From positions 3,359,001 to 3,423,000 of the forward strand of contig NZ_CP044310.1 of the NCBI RefSeq assembly GCF_009664365.1: 64,000 nucleotides of DNA, read 5' to 3'. Positions 27,226 to 36,311 of this stretch are shown here, piece after piece (position 1 is the first letter of the stretch; each line of letters opens with the position of its first letter). The translations under genes and the position numbers were made by a program. The notes under the pieces were generated by a model. It was given only the letters and a program-made list of their open reading frames with translations, searched no databases and was not told the DNA's origin. This DNA comes from Paenibacillus xylanilyticus (GTDB lineage Bacteria > Bacillota > Bacilli > Paenibacillales > Paenibacillaceae).

Positions 27226-27665
27226 ATCATCAACTCTTCGTCTATCGGATATTCCCATAGTCCCAGTTTTCCCTTCGCTGGAATATAGGGCTTCAGCTGA
27301 CGGAAACCCGCTATTTCCCAGGCAAAATAACCTGGACTGTAATCGCCTAACAGTAAGTCCTCACCCGTCACAACCTTCCCGCAATCCAGAATGGCTGACG
27401 AAGGATTAGCGTCGATGACTTGATAACAATTGGAAAGCTCGCAAGTTGCAAGGATAACCCCCGTAGGGAGGTTTTGTTCCGTATAGCCATTCTTGGCGAG
27501 TAAAGAACGTATGGGTTCATATTTGCAGGCCTGTTTATCGACTTTCTTGCTTGCATGAATGGCCAACGGACCGCGATACCGGGTCTTCCAGGATCTTGTT
27601 TCATAGAGAGTCTCGCCCAGGACAAGCAGAGTAGCCCATGGTTGAATCATAGATAATACTTTCAT
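27222..27665 (-). CDS. ASCH-domain protein
   Basis: About 147 residues. The opening MKVLSMIQPWATLLVLGEKL-like segment (here GETLYETRSWKTRYRGPLAI) and HASKK, GVILATCELSNCY and YFAWEIAGFRQL match ASCH-domain proteins, a PUA-related beta-barrel thought to bind RNA or modified nucleotides. The start is placed at MKVLSM, the usual family start, with GGAG about ten bases upstream; the frame extends 22 codons further upstream without support. It overlaps the downstream small ORF by four bases. Confidence 0.8.
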   Translation of the reverse strand: MKVLSMIQPWATLLVLGETLYETRSWKTRYRGPLAIHASKKVDKQACKYEPIRSLLAKNGYTEQNLPTGVILATCELSNCYQVIDANPSSAILDCGKVVTGEDLLLGDYSPGYFAWEIAGFRQLKPYIPAKGKLGLWEYPIDEELMI

Positions 27666-27800
27666 TCCTCTACCGCTCCATTCCTGTTCATAATGGATTA
27701 CTATTCCCCAAACATCCTCGAGACTTTCCATCCCCGTATGATGCGACTCTAGAAATAAACCGAAACCTCCCTGCTTAAATTACATCAATTCAAATGAACA

Positions 27801-27830
27801 ACAAAAAACCGTTGATCATCAGATCAACGG
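27801..27830 (-). terminator. Rho-independent terminator of the GH16 gene
   Basis: On the minus strand CCGTTGATC, a four-base loop, GATCAACGG and then TTTTTT. It lies 29 bases after the GH16 stop. Confidence 0.9.
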
Positions 27831-27858
27831 CTTGTTAATAGCGGACAGAGCAATTTTA

Positions 27859-29907
27859 TTACTGTTCTTTATACACGCGTACATAATCCACTTGCATCGT
27901 CGCCGGGATATCGGAGGCGTTCGGAGTACGACCCCCGTCAAAGTTTCCGCCGATTGCTAAGTTCATAATGAGGTAAAACGGCTCATCGAAAGGTGCATTC
28001 GGATTATTCGGTGCAGCTGCGGAATACCACTGCTGGTTGGTCACTTTATAGTAAAACTTGCCGTCTACATACCATTTAATGTTGTCCTCTTCCCAGACTA
28101 CCGAGTATACATGATAATCATTGGCAAACGTTTGCCCTTCCGGGAAGTGATAATCGCCGCCCGAATACTGGTTCCCGGGCCATTGTCCACCAAAGTGAAT
28201 GGTACCGCTTACTGATCCAGGCAGACGGCCTCTCGCTTCCATCACATCAATTTCACCTGATGCAGCCCAAGTGCCGTATACAGAGTCTTGTGGAAGCATC
28301 CACAGTGCTGGCCATACACCATCACCTGTAGGTAGCTTGGCACGAAAATCGACTCTGCCGTACTTCAAGGACAATTTATCCTTGGTGTTAATCTTGCCAG
28401 AAGAATACTGGGCATACCGATTCGGATCCTGCGGGAAAGATTTGCTATCGTTCATGGCTTTGATATTCAGCTTTCCGTCCTGTACATATACATTTTGGGT
28501 GCTGTTCGTGTAGTGCTGCAGCTCTGCGTTACCCCATCCCCATGTAGCGGGATCGTTATTGAGATAATAGCCTGTTTCATAGTTCCATTTGCTTGTATCC
28601 AGCGTAGTTCCGTTAAACTCATCCTGCCAGATGAGGTTCATGCCCGCAATTGCCGGGTTGGTTGGCGTTCCGATGGAGATATCCTCCTGATCGGATACAT
28701 CCGGACGCGGAGCATTTGGATTGCCGATAAAGGTATAGTTGACGAAGTTGTTGCCGATATTTCCGCCCGCCTGTCCGTTCAGTGGATATCCAATACGGAT
28801 CTGCATATTTTCTTGGATGGGCTGGAACCAAAGACCATAGATATAATCGGACCAGTAACCCCACTGGTTGGCATCGGACATATTGTTGTACCCATTACCG
28901 GAGTATGCAAATTTGCTCTGGCTGGTGTTACTCAGATCAACCCATTGCCCGTTGATGTTAATCTGGTATACAAAATTGCCAAGCTCCTTGGCGATGGGCG
29001 CCCCCCCATCAATTTTCGGAAGCGGCACCCCAATGGAACCATTTGCATCTGCGGTGAAGGTTGTTCCTTCATAGGGTGTAATCACATATGAATTTCTTGT
29101 AGGTTCATTAAACGTAATGGTATAAACAAGATTAGCCGAAGAAGTCTTTGATTCCAATTTGACATTAATCGACTCCGTTACGTTAAACCAATACCCGCCT
29201 CCGCCATCCGTGAATTGGCCAAAATTGTGATCGTAGATCCAGCCGCTTGCTGCGTTATTGTCAATATCAATCCAGGTGCTGCTGTTAACAGGTTTGACAT
29301 ACACCTTCAAGTCATCCGCAACAGCTTCATAAGTGACCGCAGGATCATTGTTGAACGTTGGATATGTAAAGCCTGCACCGCCTGTGAAACTAGCTGTGAT
29401 TTGTGGACCTTGTGTCGCATTCATCGCTGTGATGGTCGTTTTGTTGATGTTTTGGAATACAAGCTGATACTCCAGCTTCACACCATTCGCTTTGGAGTAC
29501 AGTTGAATCTCGGTTGTTGCGGAGAGGGTGAACCAATAGCCATTGAAGCCGCCATCGCTCCAGTGCCCCCAGTTTTGGTTATAGATATAACCACCTGCCT
29601 GGTCGATATCAACCCAGTTGCTGCCCACTTTTACATTAACGCCTACATCATTGTAAACATCATTCCATGTCGCGGTGCCTCCATTGAACTTAGGCATAAC
29701 AAATCCGTAGCTGGCCTTGCCCACCCCTGATTTTGAAATGACAGGCCCGTCTGCTGGTGAGAAGTACTCCATTGAGGTTACGGTGGTTCCCGCAGCCTGA
29801 ACCTCTGAAGCTGGGAATATGCCCACACTAGCCAGCATCACAACTACAAGGAACATACCAAGTACCTTTTTCATAAACCGTTTCTCCGTAAAGTGAGATG
29901 GTTTCAT
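27859..29907 (-). CDS. Secreted GH16 beta-glucanase with three N-terminal modules
   Basis: About 682 residues. A signal peptide (MKKVLGMFLVVVMLASVGIF...VQAAG) directs export. Residues ~40-410 are three repeats of ~110-125 residues sharing a WVDID...G-IY-(N/D)-x-N-x-G...DGG...GYWF pattern, probably carbohydrate-binding. Residues ~440-682 are the GH16 jelly roll: LIWQDEFNGTTLDTSKWNYE, and the catalytic GEIDVMEARG with Glu553, Asp555 and Glu558. The GE-D-M-E form with the extra residue points to endo-beta-1,3(-1,3;1,4)-glucanase (laminarinase type). AGGAGG precedes two adjacent ATGs; the second is better spaced. The gene lies next to a kinase/regulator/binding-protein set and has a cre-like site upstream. 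Confidence 0.9.
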   Translation of the reverse strand: MKPSHFTEKRFMKKVLGMFLVVVMLASVGIFPASEVQAAGTTVTSMEYFSPADGPVISKSGVGKASYGFVMPKFNGGTATWNDVYNDVGVNVKVGSNWVDIDQAGGYIYNQNWGHWSDGGFNGYWFTLSATTEIQLYSKANGVKLEYQLVFQNINKTTITAMNATQGPQITASFTGGAGFTYPTFNNDPAVTYEAVADDLKVYVKPVNSSTWIDIDNNAASGWIYDHNFGQFTDGGGGYWFNVTESINVKLESKTSSANLVYTITFNEPTRNSYVITPYEGTTFTADANGSIGVPLPKIDGGAPIAKELGNFVYQININGQWVDLSNTSQSKFAYSGNGYNNMSDANQWGYWSDYIYGLWFQPIQENMQIRIGYPLNGQAGGNIGNNFVNYTFIGNPNAPRPDVSDQEDISIGTPTNPAIAGMNLIWQDEFNGTTLDTSKWNYETGYYLNNDPATWGWGNAELQHYTNSTQNVYVQDGKLNIKAMNDSKSFPQDPNRYAQYSSGKINTKDKLSLKYGRVDFRAKLPTGDGVWPALWMLPQDSVYGTWAASGEIDVMEARGRLPGSVSGTIHFGGQWPGNQYSGGDYHFPEGQTFANDYHVYSVVWEEDNIKWYVDGKFYYKVTNQQWYSAAAPNNPNAPFDEPFYLIMNLAIGGNFDGGRTPNASDIPATMQVDYVRVYKEQ

Positions 29908-29959
29908 CATTGCCCTCCTCTTAATGAAATAATAGCTTCTCCCAATCCATGCGCATCAA

Positions 29960-29973
29960 GGAAATCGCTTACA
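29960..29973 (-). promoter_or_regulatory. Candidate cre (CcpA) site upstream of the GH16 gene
   Basis: The minus strand reads TGTAAGCGATTTCC, one mismatch (last base) from TGWNANCGNTNWCA, about 55 bases upstream of the start codon. Confidence 0.45.
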
Positions 29974-30108
29974 TGAGAGATGTCTTTATTCTATCGAATA
30001 GATTAATTTGCTGAAAAGGTACAATTGTTTTTGTGATATCCCAATTTTTTGGATTTTGATTCAATCGTCATATTGAACGAGGGAGATTGTCTGTTTAATT
30101 ATGCTGTT

Positions 30109-31680
30109 TCATGGTATAGCGTTATCGTATTGAGCTTTGTGCTCTGCCTTCTGCCGCATCATCTGTCGGTACTCTGTCGGTTGAATCTGCATCACAAGTC
30201 GGAACGCGCGTGTGAAGCTTTTGTAGCTTTCATAGCCAACCATAGCAGCCACCTCAACAATTTTATGATCGGTTTCGGCGAGAAGCCGCCGGGCTTTATC
30301 CAGACGAACATCTCGCAGGTATTCAGCAAAACCTTTACCAATATTCTTCTTAAACAGATTTGAAAAATAAGCATAATTGAGCGACACATGATTGGATACC
30401 ATCGCGAGGTCCAGCGGTTTGTGGTAACTCTCGTGGATAAAACGAATGGCTTCATTTAGATCCTGTGAATGGCGATAGCTGCACTTATAGTCATAATAGA
30501 ACTGATTCAGCCGAAGCAGCTGCTGCTGTAATGCTTGTATATAATCACGCATCCCTTGATAATCAAAGAGATTGCGCAATGATTCAAGGTCCAGCTTTTC
30601 TTCCGCCATATAAGGGCGGATAACCCGTTCGTATTCCTCCATCATCTCAACGGTGGCAGTGCAGAGCTGTTGGGTATAGCGAATAGGATAGCGTTGCAGC
30701 ACCTTTTTGTGAAATATTGCAGAAATACCCTGAGTAATGATTCCACTGTTATCTGTTCCAACCGACTGAAAAAGTTCATATAAGTTTTCATAGGGAAGCT
30801 GCCACTGCTGCTCCATATGCTCAATATGTGATGGGAAGATACTGTACTGATCAGGAAACAGGTAGCTGTGGCGATAAAGGTCAAGCACTTGGTTATAGCT
30901 GTTTGGTAGTTCTTTTAACCCCTGAACCCGGTTAGTCATGGCCGTTTTGGCAGTGATCTTTCCTTCCTTGAGCGCTGCAGGCAAAACACTTGGATCGATG
31001 GACGCATCCACCGCAAGGATCAAATATGGACGATGCTGCAGGCAAATACAACCTTCTCTGCCAAACACACGATAAGCAATAGCTTCCATGCTATGGGCGC
31101 TGCTGGCTCCGGGCTGGTTTATGCAAGCTTCCTCCCGCAGCAGCGCTAGGCGATAATTACGCCATAACGCATCATTTTGTTCCTCAATCTGAAGAATCCA
31201 TGCGTCATCACTTAACGCACCTTGCATAAACATTCTTAATTCTTTACGATCTGTCTCTTGAGCGAGACGGGATACATGCTGCATATTATGCGTAATTGCC
31301 TGCCGAGTCTGGATCTCTTGCCATATATGCTCCAGGGAATTTTGCAGATCCTCTCGCTTCAAAGGTTTAAGCAGGTAGCCCTTTGCCCCAAGCCCGATCG
31401 CTTTCTGGGCATATGTAAAATCACTATAACCGCTGATAATGAGGTATTCCACATCCATGTACTCCTCTTTGGTTTGAGCCATGAGTGCCAACCCATCCAT
31501 ATCCGGCATCCTAATATCGGTAATAACGATGTGAATGCTATGCTGCCGCAACAGGCGCAGCGCCTCCATCCCGCTCGCGGCACAGTATATGCTGTTCAGC
31601 TCCAGAGGAAATTGATGCAGCATGGCCTGCAGGCCGTCACGAATGTGTTTTTGATCGTCCACAATCAGGATATTAATCAT
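30109..31680 (-). CDS. YesN-type response regulator with AraC DNA-binding domain
   Basis: 523 residues. The receiver domain (1-120) has the acidic pair Asp8/Asp9, phosphoacceptor Asp55 in ITDIRMPD and Lys in LLKPLKRED. A long linker follows. The last ~100 residues are the AraC helix-turn-helix pair (PLDLAMVSNHVSLNYAYFSN; KIVEVAAMVGYESYKSFTRA) ending IQPTEYRQMMR. The gene starts three bases after the kinase stop. It probably regulates the adjacent GH16 gene and/or the binding protein. Confidence 0.92.
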   Translation of the reverse strand: MINILIVDDQKHIRDGLQAMLHQFPLELNSIYCAASGMEALRLLRQHSIHIVITDIRMPDMDGLALMAQTKEEYMDVEYLIISGYSDFTYAQKAIGLGAKGYLLKPLKREDLQNSLEHIWQEIQTRQAITHNMQHVSRLAQETDRKELRMFMQGALSDDAWILQIEEQNDALWRNYRLALLREEACINQPGASSAHSMEAIAYRVFGREGCICLQHRPYLILAVDASIDPSVLPAALKEGKITAKTAMTNRVQGLKELPNSYNQVLDLYRHSYLFPDQYSIFPSHIEHMEQQWQLPYENLYELFQSVGTDNSGIITQGISAIFHKKVLQRYPIRYTQQLCTATVEMMEEYERVIRPYMAEEKLDLESLRNLFDYQGMRDYIQALQQQLLRLNQFYYDYKCSYRHSQDLNEAIRFIHESYHKPLDLAMVSNHVSLNYAYFSNLFKKNIGKGFAEYLRDVRLDKARRLLAETDHKIVEVAAMVGYESYKSFTRAFRLVMQIQPTEYRQMMRQKAEHKAQYDNAIP

Positions 31681-31683
31681 GCT

Positions 31684-33552
31684 CTACCACCCTCCAAGAT
31701 TACCATTTTTCCAAGGCAAACGTATCGTTACACAGGTATATGCGCCTTGCATACTATCAATCCAAAGACCGCAATGTTTGCCATAATGAAGCTGCAACCG
31801 CTTATTCACGTTTTCCAAACCAAGTCCGCTCCTGCTAGTAACCAACGGCGTATCCGATTCGCTCCGCAGTACCGCCTGAAGAAGGTGTAACATATCAGGC
31901 TCTAACCCCTCTCCGTCATCTCTGATGTTAATGAAAAGCAGATTGTCATCCTCCACAGAAAACGTAATTTCTATAGATACTCTGCCGCCTGAAGGTGCCC
32001 CGTGATGAATTGCATTTTCGACGATGGGCTGCATACACATCTTGGGAATGGCGTAGCGAAGGATCTCCTGAGGAAGATCTGCCGTCATAACGATACTGCC
32101 GCCTTCCATAAAGTTGATAAATTCAATATAACTCTGGATATTGGCAAGCTCCTCACGAAAAGCAACGGTATCACTGCGCCACTGCATGCTGTAGCGCAGC
32201 TGGGAGCCGAGCGACACCAATGAATTGGCTATAGCAGGCTGCCTCTGTACCTCTGCCACCATGCGGATCGATTCCAGCGCGTTATATAAAAAATGGGAGT
32301 TAATCTGCGAATGCAGGGAGTGCAGCTGTGCGTTTTTCGCAATTAATTGCTTATCCACGACCTGTGTCATTAGTCGTTTGACCTCATGTAACATTTTATT
32401 GTAGTTCACCGCAACCTCATCGATTTCATCTCCTCTTTCGTTCTCATCAAGTCCTGTATCAATGATTGCATCCAGCTCGCCTTGCCGTACCTTACGCATG
32501 GATACCAGTACGCTGTCCAGCCGCCGGAAAATACGCCGCGTCGTTTGGGATACGAGCAGCATAATCAGCAGCAATACACATAATGTAATCGTTACCACAA
32601 ATGCATACCAACTGCGCGGCCCCTTCATCAATGCCTGATGAGAAGCAATATCGACCACATAAGTGTTCAACGGAGCGATGTATCGATACAATGCATAGTA
32701 GCTCTGATCTCCTACCTTAACCTGAAGTGGGCTTTTCTGCGGCGATACATCCAGCTGGCGATGAATACTGCCAAGGATTCTCTCCAGCCCCTGCCCATAC
32801 TTCTCAGAAAACTCATGCTGCGGATTGTATACATACTGCGGAGGATCACTTGCGTTCATCAACACCGAAAAGAAGTCCCCCTTGCTCTCCTGGAGCAGGT
32901 CGCTGAAAAACATGCTGTGCGGGACTCGCACTTCCATAATACTCGGGCGTTTTTGTTCCTGTCCTTGAAGGCGAACCAGACGATAGTAGGATAAGGTGTG
33001 TTCACCATCCCTAAATGAAAATAAACGGTAAGCCGAACCACCTTCATCCCGAAGCTTCGCCCAATAATCCTGCGGGTAAAATTTCTTATAATGATAAATT
33101 TCAGGCCAGATTTCATACAAGTTTGGGTTATCGACGTAAAAGCTAAGCTCACTGATCATCGTATTGCTTTGAATAATATTGAGCATTTGCTCAAATTGGT
33201 TTTGCTTAAACTTTACCAGGCGCAGTCCATCCACTAGCATATTGGAATGAATAAAATCCACAAATGACTTCTGAGTGAGGGCTGTATTGGAAGCGTTCTC
33301 AATCATGTCCATTCTTCTGCGCAATTGATCATTCACCCATGAAACGTGACTGTTTCCCGTTGCCATAGCGTCCTTATATAGCTGCGTTTCTTGCATGCGG
33401 ATATACACAAAGGATATCAAAATAACAGGTATGGCAATCATCAGGCTAAATGCCAGAAACAGTTTCTGGGATATACGGGCATTGCGATAAAGCTTCCTTA
33501 ATCTCGTCAGTAGGTATTTCATTCTGAGGTATTCACCACCTTTGGTATACAT
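31684..33552 (-). CDS. YesM-type sensor histidine kinase
   Basis: 622 residues from the longest start; a second ATG ten codons in is possible. A membrane helix (LFLAFSLMIAIPVILISFVY), an extracellular sensor domain of ~270 residues, a second helix (WYAFVVTITLCVLLLIMLLV), a HAMP linker, the histidine-kinase motif QINSHFLYNALESIRM (phosphoacceptor His) and the ATPase domain (PIVENAIHHG N-box, IRDDGEGL, SGLGLENVNKRL). It pairs with the response regulator downstream. The adjacent solute-binding protein may present the ligand to its outer domain (inference). Confidence 0.92.
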   Translation of the reverse strand: MYTKGGEYLRMKYLLTRLRKLYRNARISQKLFLAFSLMIAIPVILISFVYIRMQETQLYKDAMATGNSHVSWVNDQLRRRMDMIENASNTALTQKSFVDFIHSNMLVDGLRLVKFKQNQFEQMLNIIQSNTMISELSFYVDNPNLYEIWPEIYHYKKFYPQDYWAKLRDEGGSAYRLFSFRDGEHTLSYYRLVRLQGQEQKRPSIMEVRVPHSMFFSDLLQESKGDFFSVLMNASDPPQYVYNPQHEFSEKYGQGLERILGSIHRQLDVSPQKSPLQVKVGDQSYYALYRYIAPLNTYVVDIASHQALMKGPRSWYAFVVTITLCVLLLIMLLVSQTTRRIFRRLDSVLVSMRKVRQGELDAIIDTGLDENERGDEIDEVAVNYNKMLHEVKRLMTQVVDKQLIAKNAQLHSLHSQINSHFLYNALESIRMVAEVQRQPAIANSLVSLGSQLRYSMQWRSDTVAFREELANIQSYIEFINFMEGGSIVMTADLPQEILRYAIPKMCMQPIVENAIHHGAPSGGRVSIEITFSVEDDNLLFINIRDDGEGLEPDMLHLLQAVLRSESDTPLVTSRSGLGLENVNKRLQLHYGKHCGLWIDSMQGAYTCVTIRLPWKNGNLGGW

Positions 33553-33595
33553 ATATCACCAGTTAGCGAATAGGTGACAATGTATTAGGGTATGG

Positions 33596-35248
33596 TTATC
33601 TGGCTATCTTGGCTTTCCGCATCTCCAGTTCAGCCTGGCGATATTCCATCACCTGGTTAAAGCCGAAATTCACACGACGGACCAGAAAATTTTCGAAAAT
33701 TTTATCAAAAGCAGCTTCATCCTTCGCTGTAATCAGTTCTGGCAGCACTTCTTCCCAATTCTGAGAAATACGTGACCAGGCTAACGCTATATCAGAATCA
33801 CCTACAGGGTCTAATCCCTTATAGATGCCGCTGTCCAGATCGGCCTGTTGGTTGGCGAACTCCTCCATTTGCTTAATGGATGGGGTATGCTCTGGTCTCC
33901 ACGGGTTAACGAAGGCAGGATTTCGCAGCATCCAATAGGTATCCATTATGCCATATTCCCTTTCCAGCCGCTCCTTATCCGTGTCATGCAACTGGACCAT
34001 TGCCTCCGTCAACTGCGGTTCGCCGTTCTCCATCGTCCAGGTTTCACCTTCCTTGCCCAAAAATAAATCCCGTTGGCCTTCTTCGCTGGCCAGGTAGGTC
34101 AAAAATCGGATGGCTCGTTCAGGGTTTTTCGTGGATCTGCTAATCATCGTAACCATCCAGCCGTCCATGCTGCCGGGGAACAGTTTGGCGGATTCTCCCC
34201 TGCTGTTCCGGGGGCCATCTACAGCGATATAGTATGAACTCTGGTTCGTAAGGACTTCCAATTTCGCATTGAGGTCCGATATGTCTGTCCATTCCCGAAT
34301 CATCATAAAATATTGGGCATGGTTGGTTTTTTCCTGCACCTGTGCACTGGAGTCGACCAGAAAATCAACATTAATCAGACCCTGCTCGTAAGCAGTACGA
34401 AATGTTTTTAGCCACTCGATATAATCGGGATCTGTCATTCGGTCGTATACTTTACCGTTCTGCTCATGGGGGATCGCAAGCAGATTTTGCAAATATTCGG
34501 TCATCCCATAGGATGCATTCCCCTGTGCCCAAAATGGACTGATCAGTTGGCCTTTATAAACCGAATATTGATTCTTCAGCAATTGCAGTGCATTTAGAAA
34601 ACCTTTCGGTGTGCTAAGGTCCGGTTTACCCATCGACTCATACAGATCTTTACGTACGAGAAAGGTTTGGTTCGCTCCCGTCAAGCCGGTTGAACGCATC
34701 TGTTCGGGACTGTATGCATCATTGGGAATAACATAGGTATGGCCGTCTTCCTGCCGATACCATTGTAGAACACCATCACCTGCTACCTTGAAAAAGTAAG
34801 GATCATACTGGTCGGCTAACTCATCCAGGGCATAGATGAGATTGTTCTCCCGAAGTTTGTTAACCGCACTCTCCCAGGAGCCAATGGTTATCAAATCCGG
34901 CAGACTACCGGTCGTCAACATCCGTGATACCATCTCGCTTGGTTCACCAGTGGGTACTGCAAATTCGATATTAACCCCTGTTTTTTGGGTGACATATTTG
35001 GAAGTCAGGCTCTCTCCCCAAGTGTGACCATACCATTCGGCTCCAATGAACCACGTTAGATTCACAGGGGTGGTATCCAGCTTCCATGACGGTTCTTCCG
35101 TATTCAGGCTCTGTATCTGCTCCGTGAAGTCAGCCTTTGCCAAAGCATCCCTATCTCCCGATGGCTCTGACTCAGAACAACCAGTCAAGCCTGACATCAG
35201 ACACATCATCAACAAGGCTAAAATATAAGGACTTCGATACATGAACAC
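33596..35248 (-). CDS. Extracellular solute-binding lipoprotein without linked permeases
   Basis: 550 residues from a GTG start favoured by AAAGGAGG nine bases upstream; an ATG two codons later is possible. Signal peptide with lipobox LTGC (MYRSPYILALLMMCLMSGLTGC). The body is LplA-like (LTWFIGAEWYGHTWGES; TTGSLPDLITIGSWES; RGESAKLFPGSMDGWMVTMI). No permease lies nearby; instead the kinase and regulator follow directly, 43 bases downstream. It may act as a sensing partner of the kinase or feed distant permeases. Confidence 0.88.
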   Translation of the reverse strand: MFMYRSPYILALLMMCLMSGLTGCSESEPSGDRDALAKADFTEQIQSLNTEEPSWKLDTTPVNLTWFIGAEWYGHTWGESLTSKYVTQKTGVNIEFAVPTGEPSEMVSRMLTTGSLPDLITIGSWESAVNKLRENNLIYALDELADQYDPYFFKVAGDGVLQWYRQEDGHTYVIPNDAYSPEQMRSTGLTGANQTFLVRKDLYESMGKPDLSTPKGFLNALQLLKNQYSVYKGQLISPFWAQGNASYGMTEYLQNLLAIPHEQNGKVYDRMTDPDYIEWLKTFRTAYEQGLINVDFLVDSSAQVQEKTNHAQYFMMIREWTDISDLNAKLEVLTNQSSYYIAVDGPRNSRGESAKLFPGSMDGWMVTMISRSTKNPERAIRFLTYLASEEGQRDLFLGKEGETWTMENGEPQLTEAMVQLHDTDKERLEREYGIMDTYWMLRNPAFVNPWRPEHTPSIKQMEEFANQQADLDSGIYKGLDPVGDSDIALAWSRISQNWEEVLPELITAKDEAAFDKIFENFLVRRVNFGFNQVMEYRQAELEMRKAKIAR

Positions 35249-35314
35249 ACCTAAGTGCCTCCTTTCTATACTGGCCTTCTTCCAGTCCCCATCTGCACCA
35301 GCATTCCTACTAGT

Positions 35315-35337
35315 GGTGGTACCACCGATTTTACCAC
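35315..35337. repeat. Palindrome and direct repeats upstream of the solute-binding/kinase operon
   Basis: GGTGGTACCACC is a perfect 12-bp palindrome, and ACCACC recurs 11 bases later (35321 and 35332), one helical turn away. It lies ~70 bases upstream of the GTG start, a plausible regulator site. The gap 35249-35523 shows no gene. Confidence 0.4.
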
Positions 35338-35523
35338 CCTTGGATTAAAATGGAAATAATATAGTGGTCGATTCTCAGATGATCCACATCATTCCCTAAC
35401 GAAACATCACTTGTACTAAATCTTACAATCGCGATAAGACTGTGAGAATGAACCTGCGCAGATATATGATAGAATCACAATCAGAGGAATTAATGTCTAC
35501 ACAGAAAAAGGGAGGTTTAATAC

Positions 35524-36090
35524 ATGAAGAAATCAAACGAAGTATATTGCGTTTCCGATCATCTTGTTATTCGAAAATTCGGTTTGCAGGATGTACATGC
35601 ATTCTATCAATACCGGGTTAATCCAGATGTTTCCCGTTTTCAATCCTGGGAAAATTATACGCTCCAAGAAGCTGAAGCATTTATTAGCAAACAAATATTA
35701 CATTCCCCTGATCAGCCCGGGACTTGGTTTCAATACGCAATTGCTTTAAATGAATCGGATCAATTAATCGGTGATTGTGCCATTCACACACTCGTAGATG
35801 AACCTCAAATTGTTGAAATCGGATTCACTCTCTCACCTGAGTTTCAAGGAAAAGGATACATGAATGAGGCACTTTGTGCCCTGATTGACTATGTATTCAG
35901 TACTCTAAATAAACATAAAATGATCGCTTATACCGATGTGAGGAATACAAAATCGATTCAAGTGCTAGAGCGTTTAGGGATGAGACGTGAAGGACACCTG
36001 CTTGAAAATTACAAGTCCAAAGGCTTTTGGATAGATGAGTTTCAATATGCAATGCTGCGATCGGAATGGTTGAACAGGCAACATCAGTGA
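35524..36090 (+). CDS. GNAT acetyltransferase (RimJ/RimL type)
   Basis: 188 residues. The fold pattern is visible as LVIRKFGLQDVHAFYQYRVN, the acetyl-CoA loop EIGFTLSPEFQGKGYMNEAL (Q-x-x-G-x-G/A), TDVRNTKSIQVLERLGMRRE and a final FWIDEFQYAMLRSEW. Such proteins acetylate N-termini or small amines. AAGGGAGG is eight bases before ATG. It stands alone, followed by hairpins. Confidence 0.9.
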   Translation: MKKSNEVYCVSDHLVIRKFGLQDVHAFYQYRVNPDVSRFQSWENYTLQEAEAFISKQILHSPDQPGTWFQYAIALNESDQLIGDCAIHTLVDEPQIVEIGFTLSPEFQGKGYMNEALCALIDYVFSTLNKHKMIAYTDVRNTKSIQVLERLGMRREGHLLENYKSKGFWIDEFQYAMLRSEWLNRQHQ

Positions 36091-36187
36091 TCTTTTAAGA
36101 AATGTAAATGGCGTGCCTGGTTACCATTCCAGGCGTAGATGAAAACAATTTATTTTACATCCAAAACCGAATACATAAGAAACTTAA

Positions 36188-36222
36188 CGACCGTTCTCCA
36201 GCAGAACAACTGGAAACGGTCG
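36188..36222. terminator. Hairpin between the GNAT and alpha/beta hydrolase genes
   Basis: CGACCGTT(C)TCCAG pairs with CTGGAAACGGTCG with a one-base bulge. It lies between convergent genes. A weaker hairpin (GTGCCTGG/CCAGGCG) lies at 36112-36136. Otherwise the gap is empty. Confidence 0.5.
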
Positions 36223-36311
36223 CAGCTTATAATTTTGTCTTTCTTCCACTGTCTTCTTGACAAGGGATGACTATTTTAGCGGCTTTTATGTGAGTACGAT
36301 GAAACGACATA

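Noticed and set aside
28495..29091. 198-codon plus-strand ORF
   Set aside because: Shadow of the GH16 coding sequence; the sense frame has clear domains.
31258..31890. 210-codon plus-strand ORF
   Set aside because: Antisense across the junction of the response regulator and kinase genes.
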